Source of the DNA: a bacterium
Lineage (GTDB): Bacteria; BMS3Abin14
Reading direction: 5' to 3'
DNA: 11,232 nt
NCBI GenBank assembly: GCA_029210545.1
Contig: JARGFV010000067.1
Span: forward strand, 1-11,232
How positions within the stretch are numbered: the first letter of the stretch is position 1; each line of letters opens with the position of its first letter. The position numbers and the translations under genes are program-made. The notes under the pieces are model-generated. The model ran no database searches. It was not told the origin of the DNA and saw only the letters and a list, made by a program, of their open reading frames with translations. Of the stretch, positions 1-4,632 are shown piece after piece.

Positions 1-74
1 TCAAGAAAAGACCCAAAAAAGGGCTTTCCGAAAAACTTACAGCAGCGTGTCAAGAGGTTTTCCGACACGCTGCT
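1..74. repeat. Palindromic element at the left edge, abutting the ald remnant
   Basis: There are two inverted repeats in a row. The first is a bulged hairpin at about 7-27: AAAG-A-CCC, an A6 loop, then GGGCTTT. The second is a perfect 11-bp stem, AGCAGCGTGTC (41-51) and GACACGCTGCT (64-74), with a 12-nt loop. Alanine dehydrogenase homology begins at about base 73, immediately after the second right arm, so the palindrome sits where the upstream half of ald should be. It could be a dispersed repeat or a mobile-element scar. The left boundary is outside the window. Confidence 0.6.
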
Positions 75-351
75 AGGGGGCGGAAATGTGGGGATAAACG
101 CCGCCAGGGCCGCCTACGGCCTTGGAGCCGAGGTTGTGATCATCGACACCAGCCACAACCGCCTCACCTATATCGACGACATCTTCGACGGCAAGGTCGT
201 GACCCTTATGTCCAACAGCCGCAACATCCGGGAGGCGGCCGCAGCGTGCGACATGCTCGTGGGGGCAAACACCTGGGACGGCCACGTGACCTGCCGGCCT
301 GTGGCGGAAGCGACGGGGAGAGATTACAGGGCGGTGGAGGAACTGTTATAA
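73..351 (+). pseudogene. ald: Alanine dehydrogenase remnant (N-terminal truncation plus internal deletion)
   Basis: The reading frame gives LGGGNVGINAARAA, the NAD-binding Rossmann glycine motif of alanine dehydrogenase (L-alanine + NAD+ to pyruvate + ammonia + NADH). The family-typical IDDIF and TLMSN segments follow. After DMLVGA (codons near 253-267) the protein jumps directly to NTWDGHVT and PVAEATGRDY, which is the extreme C-terminus of the family, ending in TAA at 349-351. About 100 residues of the NAD/substrate domain are missing at that junction, in frame. The whole N-terminal catalytic part, roughly 170 residues, is absent. The frame is open back to base 1, but that part encodes palindrome sequence with no family resemblance. 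A GTG at 88 could start an 87-aa peptide, but such a product could not be a working dehydrogenase. Family length is about 370 aa. Confidence 0.8.
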
Positions 352-386
352 GTGCAGAGTGCAAAGTGCAGGGTGTACAGTTTCCA
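352..386. repeat. Degenerate heptamer tandem repeat after the ald stop
   Basis: Successive 7-nt units GTGCAGA, GTGCAAA, GTGCAGG, GTGTACA and the more diverged GTTTCCA start one base after the ald TAA and run up to the palindromic terminator. The period is 7, with substitutions but no indels across five units. Confidence 0.6.
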
Positions 387-421
387 AACAAAGGGCCGGG
401 AGATCTCCCGGCCCTTTGTTT
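386..421. terminator. Bidirectional intrinsic terminator between ald and the Cys-rich gene
   Basis: This is a perfect 36-bp palindrome. The arms are 386-403 (AAACAAAGGGCCGGGAGA) and 404-421, centred on AGATCT. It is GC-rich in the core and ends in TTTGTTTTT on the plus strand. It lies between two convergent units, ald (+) and the gene ending at 446 (-). A symmetric stem with terminal A/T runs can stop transcription from both sides, although the T run is better on the plus strand. Confidence 0.8.
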
Positions 422-424
422 TTC

Positions 425-452
425 TTAGAACTTGGTTCCCAGTTCTTAGCTC
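425..452. repeat. Heptamer tandem repeat overlapping a stop codon
   Basis: Read on the minus strand the units are GAGCTAA, GAACTGG, GAACCAA and GTTCTAA, four copies in strict 7-nt register. The first unit contains the TAA stop of the gene at 446-865, so the repeat starts inside the coding sequence and continues to the terminator. Confidence 0.55.
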
Positions 453-865
453 TCGATTTTTGTAATACTGTTCCCGTTGATGGTCAGCTTTTCGATCACC
501 TTGCCCTCGGCCTTGACCGTGGCCTCCTCGTGGCATCCGAAGCTTTCAATTTCAATGGTGATGTCGGAAATCCCCAATTTTTCAGTGTAGTATTTTACCA
601 GGTAGCCCTCGATCTGTTCGAGACGGGCTTTGCCCTCCCGGGGGTTGGCATCAGAGCCTCCGCAGCCCCCGCAACCCGCCGATGAACCGCACCCTGAGCC
701 GTCGGTTCCGCATCCGGAAGATGGACCGGCGGCCTTGGGAGCCACTTCCCGAGCCACACCTGCACGGGCAACGGTATCCTGTCCGCTCTTGCTCTGAAGG
801 GCAAAGACCGAGACCGAGACGAGAACGAGCGCTGCGACACTGCCCATGATGACGTACCTTTTCAT
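446..865 (-). CDS. Exported or membrane-anchored Cys/Gly-rich protein, function unknown (139 aa)
   Basis: I do not recognise a named family. The start at 865 (MKRYVIMG) has a good ribosome-binding site, GGAGG six bases upstream; a longer in-frame start at 955 would put 30 non-signal-like residues before it. Residues 7-22 are a hydrophobic segment (signal peptide or anchor). Residues 51-70 are a Gly/Ser/Cys linker with four cysteines (C52, C59, C65, C68). Residues 78-139 form a compact-looking mixed helix/strand domain with a fifth cysteine in SFGCHEEA (C111). The clustered cysteines could bind metal or form disulfides in the periplasm; this is inference. The stop lies within a heptamer repeat, followed by a strong terminator, so this is probably the last gene of the unit coming from trkA/trkH. 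The two proteins downstream of trkH may be membrane accessories, but nothing in their sequence proves a link to potassium transport. Confidence 0.7.
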   Translation of the reverse strand: MKRYVIMGSVAALVLVSVSVFALQSKSGQDTVARAGVAREVAPKAAGPSSGCGTDGSGCGSSAGCGGCGGSDANPREGKARLEQIEGYLVKYYTEKLGISDITIEIESFGCHEEATVKAEGKVIEKLTINGNSITKIES

Positions 866-926
866 TTCAATCCTCCATAAAACGCCTTCCCGTGAAACAG
901 AAGTCGTTTTATCGAAATTGCTCCCC

Positions 927-1142
927 TCAGAGCCATTCACCTTGCTTATTAACAACCACTACAGTTTTAGTCAAGTTTTTGTTGTATTCCCCTGACTTAC
1001 CACGCAAAACAACGCCCATTCGCTCCTGGCCTGGGAAAAAACCATATCCATGCCGGCTGCCGCGGCCGAAAAATACAGTGAGAAGCATACCGACAACGAG
1101 AACGACCGCCAGGATAACAAGGAAGATATCTGTCTTTTTCAT
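927..1142 (-). CDS. Small single-span membrane protein (71 aa), function unknown
   Basis: The chosen ATG at 1142 gives MKKTDIFLVI, a textbook N-terminus for a short membrane protein: two lysines followed by a hydrophobic stretch at about residues 6-25. A Gly/Arg/His segment (GRGSRHGYGF) and a soluble tail of about 35 residues follow. A longer in-frame start at 1382 would read through the heptamer repeat and the trkH 3' end, and I reject it. The ribosome-binding site is weak (GAGAA nine bases or so upstream). The gene lies between trkH (153 bp upstream) and the Cys-rich gene (61 bp downstream), all on one strand. The tail (KTVVVVNKQGEW) resembles nothing I can name. Coding status rests on the membrane-protein signature and strand context. 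Confidence 0.6.
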   Translation of the reverse strand: MKKTDIFLVILAVVLVVGMLLTVFFGRGSRHGYGFFPGQERMGVVLRGKSGEYNKNLTKTVVVVNKQGEWL

Positions 1143-1219
1143 GGTCGTTCTCGTTGAGTGCCTGGTGCCTGGTGTCTGGTTCTGGCAAACGAACGAAGCA
1201 CAATGTACGAAGAGCGAAG
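1143..1219. repeat. Heptamer tandem array upstream of the 71-aa gene
   Basis: On the minus strand the sequence reads in 7-nt register CTTCGCT, CTTCGTA, CATTGTG, CTTCGTT, CGTTTGC, CAGAACC, AGACACC, AGGCACC, AGGCACT, CAACGAG, AACGACC and then the ATG. The AGRCACC and CTTCGTN units are clear; the middle ones are diverged. It occupies the leader of the 71-aa gene, including the position where a ribosome-binding site should be. Beyond it, a 10-bp inverted repeat pairs 1212-1221 (GAGCGAAGAA) with 1245-1254. Confidence 0.55.
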
Positions 1220-1257
1220 AAAAAGTCCGTTGCTTCGCGCTTTGTTCTTCGCTCACG

Positions 1258-1316
1258 ACCCGCAACCTGGCGGATATATCATCCGAAAAACCATTTATTT
1301 TCGCCAGGTTGCGGGT
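1258..1316 (-). repeat. 15-bp inverted repeat made from the trkH 3' end
   Basis: ACCCGCAACCTGGCG (1258-1272) is the exact reverse complement of 1302-1316, with 29 nt between. The right arm is the trkH coding sequence for the last residues (VPATWR), and the stop codon lies in the loop. A transcript leaving trkH could fold into a long stem here. There is no T run, so it is not a classic intrinsic terminator; mRNA 3'-end protection or partial attenuation before the small downstream genes are possibilities. Confidence 0.7.
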
Positions 1317-2755
1317 ACGAACAGGATGAGAATGGAGTATAGCTCCAGACGCCCGGCCAGCATCAGGAAAGACAGGATCCACTTGCCGGGCTGGGAGATC
1401 CAGGCATAGTTCTCAACCGCCCCCACCTTTCCCAGGCCGGGACCGATATTGGACAGGCAGGCTACCGAAGCGCTGAAAGCGGTCACCAGGTCGGCGGATT
1501 CCGTCACCGTCATGGCAACCGTCCCCGCCGCGAAGAGGAACATGTAGATGATGATGAACGCCGCGGTCCTCATCACGTAGGCGTCGACCACCGGCTTGGA
1601 GTCCACTTTGAGGGGCATCACCACGTTTGGTGAAATGGCCTTGATGATGCTTTTGAAGGCTGTCTTGAAGGCAACATAAATCCTGATGACCTTGATGCCC
1701 CCGCCTGTCGAACCTGCGCACCCACCGACGAACATGAGCAGGACCAGGGAGATCCTCAGGAAAGCGGGCCACAGGTTGAAATCGGCGGTCGTATAGCCTG
1801 TGGTGGTCATGATGGACACCACCTGGAAGGCGGACTGGCGCAGGTTGACCTCGTTGAAGCCGCTCCCCCGGACACCCAGGACAACTGTAAACAGGGCGAT
1901 GCAAACCAGGATGACGATGAAGTAGGCCTTGAACTCCTCGCTGTGCCAATAGCTTTTCAGCCGCCCCTTCAATCCCTGGTAATGGAGGAGGAAGTTGCAG
2001 CCGGCAAGGAACATGAAAAGGATGACGATCCACTGAACGGCGCCCCCGTAAGCGGCGATGCTGGCGTTTTTCGTGGAGAACCCCCCGGTCGCCATGGTGC
2101 CGAAGGTGTGGCACAGGGCATCGAAAAAGGGCATCCCCGCCATCAGGAGAAGGAGGACCTCGGCAACAGAGAGGATGAAGTAGACGTTCCAGAGGGTCTT
2201 GGCCGTCCCCTTTATCCGGGGACTGAGCCTCTCGGCCGTCGGGCCGGGCGCCTCTGCCCGGTAAAGCTGGTAAGCGCCCCGGCCGATGGCGGGAAGCAGG
2301 GCAACAGAAAGCACGATGATCCCCATACCTCCGAGCCAGTGGGTCAGACTGCGCCAGAACAGCACACCCCTGGGCAACCCTTCGACCTGTGTCAGGATGG
2401 TGGCCCCGGTGGTGGTAAACCCGCTGGCAGTCTCGAAAAAGGCGTCGGTGAAAGTCCCCGTGACACCGCTCAGGTAAAAGGGCAGGGCTCCCAGGAGGGA
2501 CACGGCCAGCCACGACAGCCCGACCACAGCGAGCCCGTCCTTGGCGCCCATGATCTCGAAATCGTCGAGGGAAGCGGGAAGCAGGCGCCTGACGACCAGG
2601 ACAAGAACAATACCCAGAACGATAGTGATGACAAACGCCCTGGTCTCCCGGCTGCCGGGATCGTCGGCAAGAGCCCAACCCAGGGGCAGCAGCATGGTCA
2701 GGGAAACCACCAGGAAGATCCTGGAAACGATGTTGAAAACCTGGCGTTTATGCAT
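1295..2755 (-). CDS. trkH: Trk-type potassium uptake membrane subunit TrkH
   Basis: Translocating subunit of a Trk/Ktr-type K+ uptake system in the inner membrane, working with the cytosolic regulator TrkA encoded just upstream. Its 486 aa match the usual family size of about 480. The four pore-loop/selectivity-filter segments are visible: TTTGAT at 114-119, TMATGGFS at 220-227, MTTTGYTT at 316-323 and SNIGPG at 435-440. Hydrophobic helix pairs flank each. The conserved GGCAGSTGGG lies at 344-353 and the family-typical ending LFVPATWRK at 478-486. The start MHKRQVFNI fits family N-termini, but no Shine-Dalgarno sequence is evident and the leader is a heptamer repeat, so the start is less certain than the identity. 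trkA lies upstream across a 234-bp palindrome-rich spacer. The last codons form one arm of an inverted repeat. Confidence 0.95.
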   Translation of the reverse strand: MHKRQVFNIVSRIFLVVSLTMLLPLGWALADDPGSRETRAFVITIVLGIVLVLVVRRLLPASLDDFEIMGAKDGLAVVGLSWLAVSLLGALPFYLSGVTGTFTDAFFETASGFTTTGATILTQVEGLPRGVLFWRSLTHWLGGMGIIVLSVALLPAIGRGAYQLYRAEAPGPTAERLSPRIKGTAKTLWNVYFILSVAEVLLLLMAGMPFFDALCHTFGTMATGGFSTKNASIAAYGGAVQWIVILFMFLAGCNFLLHYQGLKGRLKSYWHSEEFKAYFIVILVCIALFTVVLGVRGSGFNEVNLRQSAFQVVSIMTTTGYTTADFNLWPAFLRISLVLLMFVGGCAGSTGGGIKVIRIYVAFKTAFKSIIKAISPNVVMPLKVDSKPVVDAYVMRTAAFIIIYMFLFAAGTVAMTVTESADLVTAFSASVACLSNIGPGLGKVGAVENYAWISQPGKWILSFLMLAGRLELYSILILFVPATWRK

Positions 2756-2797
2756 GATGGCAAATCTGACAGCTCATAGCTGAGTGTCAGCAGACAG
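2756..2797. repeat. Heptamer-period leader immediately upstream of trkH
   Basis: Minus-strand units in 7-nt register up to the trkH ATG are CTGTCTG, CTGACAC, TCAGCTA, TGAGCTG, TCAGATT and TGCCATC. Only the TCAGNTN/TGAGCTG similarity is strong, so this is the weakest of the heptamer loci. No ribosome-binding site is visible in it. Confidence 0.4.
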
Positions 2798-2820
2798 CCT
2801 CCATTTTGCGATCGATACCT

Positions 2821-2983
2821 GTCGCGCCCGGGAAGGGCGCCCGGATCGATGACCGATTAACAGCAGCCGCGCCTGGGAGCGGCGCCCGGATCAGTGACTG
2901 AAATACAGGGCACTGATCCGTGAGGGAACCGGAAACCACGCTTTTCGGTTCCCGTTGAGCCAAAGTCCCACCCGGACTTTGGC
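2821..2983 (-). repeat. Composite palindromic element between trkA and trkH
   Basis: Read on the minus strand, starting 6 bp after the trkA stop, there are four parts. (a) A perfect 10-bp stem GCCAAAGTCC/GGACTTTGGC with a 5-nt loop (2959-2983). (b) The linker TCAAC, then a stem of 8 bp plus 3 bp with one mismatch, GGGAACCG/CGGTTCCC (2924-2953). (c) A stem pairing GGATCAGTG with CACTGATCC (within 2886-2919). (d) Two copies of a module in which GATCCGGGCGCC is followed by a short loop and GGCGCG, with the 12-mer at 2881-2892 and at 2836-2847. A homologous element with altered stems but the same linkers lies at 10995-11123. It could act as a processing or attenuation element in a trkA-trkH transcript, or as a dispersed REP-like repeat. 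Confidence 0.75.
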
Positions 2984-2989
2984 GATTAT

Positions 2990-4348
2990 TTAGAGAAGAC
3001 TTCTGTGCGCAAAAAGCCTTTCCATCTGGGGGACCGAATCCTCCCGGCAGAAGACCACGACGGCCTCCCCCTCCTGGATACGGGTCTTCCCGTCCACCAG
3101 GTGAGCCTCCTCCCCTTTGTGCACGGCACCGATAATAGCGTTCTTGGGAATTTTCAGGTCCTTGATGGCCTTCCTGGTCACAGGGGAGTCGGCTTCCGGG
3201 ATCAGTTCGAGGACCTCGGCCTTGCACTCCGGAAGCGTGGCCACATAACTGATCCGGCTTCCGCGCACCAAACGGAGGATCTGGTCGGTAGCCAGCAGAC
3301 GGGGGTTAATGAAAGCGTCGATACCCAGCCCCGCCATGATGGGGGTGTAATCGGGCTGGTGAGTGGTGATCACCGTTGTTTTGGCCCCCATCTGCCTGGC
3401 CAGGACCGCGCTTATGAGGTTGTGATGATCGCTGGCGGAAACCGCGATGAAGGCATCGGCCACCTCGATCCCGCACTCCCTGAGGATATCCGCATCCGAA
3501 GCCAGTCCGTTGATGACGCGAACGTTGTCCAGCTCCCCAGCCACCTTCTCGGCACGCGGCCGGTTCTCCTCTAAAAGCACCACGTCCGACACTTTCTCCG
3601 AAAGGCTCCGGGCGAGGCTGGTGCCCGTGTTCGTCGCGCCGTAGATGACCACTTTTTTGGGGAGATGGACGCTTGGGTGAACGAAGGTGAGGAACTCGGC
3701 CAGGGATTGCTTCGGCAAAAGGACGTAGATCCTGTCTTCCCTCTCGACGGTGTCGTCACCCCGGGGGATGATGACCTCGCCCCCCCGGTTGATCGCTACT
3801 ACGAGGAAGGGCCACGGAAAATCGGACTCCCTGAGGTCCCCAAGTTTCTCACCGTTCAGGGGGGAGTCATGAGGCACGTTGAAGGACCTCAGGAGAATCT
3901 TCCCGTCTGCAAAATCGGCCACCTCCCGGGATCCCGGCGCTGCCATGATCTTGACGATGGCCTGGGCGGCCACCTCGTCGGGGTTGATGATCTCGTCCAC
4001 GTGGAAGTGGGAATGTCCGAAACGTTCGACGACATCGGACAGGTCCATGTCCCGGACCCGGGCAATCCTCTTTCGTGTTCCCAGGGCAGCTGCGAGAGAG
4101 CAGATAGCGAGATTCACCACGTCCGAGTTGGTCACGGCGATGACCATGTCCGCGTGGGCCGCTCCGGCGTTCTCCAGTATTCTGGGATCGAAAGCCGAGC
4201 CCGACAGGACACGGACGTCGAACTTCTCCGTGGCGCGGGCGGCCACGCCTGCTTTCTGCTCAATGAGAGTGACTTCGTGCCCTTCCTCGGAAAGGTACTT
4301 GGCGAGGTTGGAACCGATGACACCCGCACCGCACACGATAAGTTTCAC
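2990..4348 (-). CDS. trkA: Trk potassium transporter regulatory NAD-binding subunit TrkA
   Basis: Peripheral cytosolic subunit that binds nucleotides and gates the TrkH channel. Its 452 aa contain two tandem RCK (RCK_N plus RCK_C) halves, the standard full-length TrkA layout. The first Rossmann fold starts at residue 1 with CGAGVIG at 6-12 and an acidic E30 after the second strand. RCK_C follows at about 140-225. The second Rossmann fold starts at about 231 with YGATNTG (236-242), which departs from the usual GxGxxG and may bind nucleotide less well. Its RCK_C runs from about 365 to 445. The start is GTG at 4348, with GGAAGG about 13 nt and AGGG about 11 nt upstream, a little far. The GTG shares GTGA with the stop of a 36-codon ORF, suggesting translational coupling. 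trkH is downstream on the same strand. Confidence 0.95.
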   Translation of the reverse strand: MKLIVCGAGVIGSNLAKYLSEEGHEVTLIEQKAGVAARATEKFDVRVLSGSAFDPRILENAGAAHADMVIAVTNSDVVNLAICSLAAALGTRKRIARVRDMDLSDVVERFGHSHFHVDEIINPDEVAAQAIVKIMAAPGSREVADFADGKILLRSFNVPHDSPLNGEKLGDLRESDFPWPFLVVAINRGGEVIIPRGDDTVEREDRIYVLLPKQSLAEFLTFVHPSVHLPKKVVIYGATNTGTSLARSLSEKVSDVVLLEENRPRAEKVAGELDNVRVINGLASDADILRECGIEVADAFIAVSASDHHNLISAVLARQMGAKTTVITTHQPDYTPIMAGLGIDAFINPRLLATDQILRLVRGSRISYVATLPECKAEVLELIPEADSPVTRKAIKDLKIPKNAIIGAVHKGEEAHLVDGKTRIQEGEAVVVFCREDSVPQMERLFAHRSLL

Positions 4349-4455
4349 GGGCTCATGCCCTTCCCATGAGTCTGCCTGAAATGGTCTGCAAACTCATGGA
4401 TGAAAAAAGCCCTGGATATCTCCCTCAATAGCCCAACATCCGCGTTTACAATCAT
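4345..4455 (-). CDS. Putative 36-aa leader or coupled small ORF upstream of trkA
   Basis: ATG at 4455 has a strong ribosome-binding site (AAGGTG at 4461-4466, five bases from the start), better than that of trkA itself. The frame encodes 36 residues beginning MIVNADVGLLREISRAFF and stops at TGA 4345-4347, overlapping the trkA GTG start as GTGA. The arrangement is typical of translationally coupled genes. The peptide is amphipathic with no membrane segment; LLREISRAFF vaguely recalls the start of UbiB/ABC1-type proteins, too weakly to name it. It may be a real small protein, a fragment of a lost gene, or a leader whose translation opens the trkA start. A 6-bp hairpin, CTCATG/CATGAG (4352-4370), holds the trkA ribosome-binding site in its loop and would be melted by ribosomes on this ORF. 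Confidence 0.5.
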   Translation of the reverse strand: MIVNADVGLLREISRAFFIHEFADHFRQTHGKGMSP

Positions 4456-4464
4456 GTTTTCACC

Positions 4465-4482
4465 TTATTGACGGTTATTGAC
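4465..4482. promoter_or_regulatory. Direct repeat TTATTGAC x2, possible operator upstream of the trkA unit
   Basis: TTATTGAC occurs at 4465-4472 and again at 4475-4482, a 10-bp repeat period, so both copies face the same side of the helix. It lies directly upstream of the ribosome-binding site of the 36-codon ORF. I see no convincing sigma-70 pair here, so the regulatory role is a guess from the spacing and position. Confidence 0.3.
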
Positions 4483-4533
4483 AGTGAGAAGGGTGACACA
4501 AGGGTGGGGAAGGGTCAAGAGGAGGAAAACGCC

Positions 4534-4568
4534 GGGAATAGGGAATAGGGAAGGATGAAGGATGAAGA
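4534..4568. repeat. Heptamer tandem repeat (GGGAATA type)
   Basis: Units GGGAATA, GGGAATA, GGGAAGG, ATGAAGG and ATGAAGA lie in strict 7-nt register on the plus strand, in the spacer between the flavin oxidoreductase gene and the trkA unit. It is purine-only except for the T residues. Confidence 0.7.
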
Positions 4569-4583
4569 AAATCATGGTGTTTT

Positions 4584-4632
4584 TACCCTTCTTCCTTCCT
4601 CCTTCTACCTTCCACCTTCCTCCTTCTGCCTT
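4584..4632. repeat. Seven-unit heptamer repeat running through the 3' end of the oxidoreductase gene
   Basis: Seven consecutive pyrimidine-rich heptamers lie on the plus strand: TACCCTT, CTTCCTT, CCTCCTT, CTACCTT, CCACCTT, CCTCCTT and CTGCCTT. The complement of CTACCTT supplies the TAG stop (4605-4607) of the minus-strand gene, and the units from 4605 to 4632 encode its basic/acidic tail. Because 7 is not a multiple of 3, a gain or loss of one unit would change the reading frame at the C-terminus. Confidence 0.75.

Noticed and set aside
352-452. Heptamer repeats as a transposon target duplication or integron site
   Set aside because: No transposase, integrase or attC-type structure is present, and the arrays vary in sequence while sharing only their period.
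892-1329. A 145-codon plus-strand frame opposite the 71-aa gene
   Set aside because: It crosses the heptamer array and the inverted repeat at the trkH end, is rich in Arg/Thr/Pro without domain signals, and runs against the operon.
1413-2678. A 421-codon minus-strand frame, and a 278-codon plus-strand frame at 1943-2779, over trkH
   Set aside because: Both are shadow frames of a GC-rich gene. Their translations are Arg/Gly/Pro-rich low complexity, while the trkH frame shows all four filter motifs.
3665-4369. Long plus-strand open frames across trkA
   Set aside because: Antisense shadows of a clear two-RCK TrkA; no start signals or recognisable domains.
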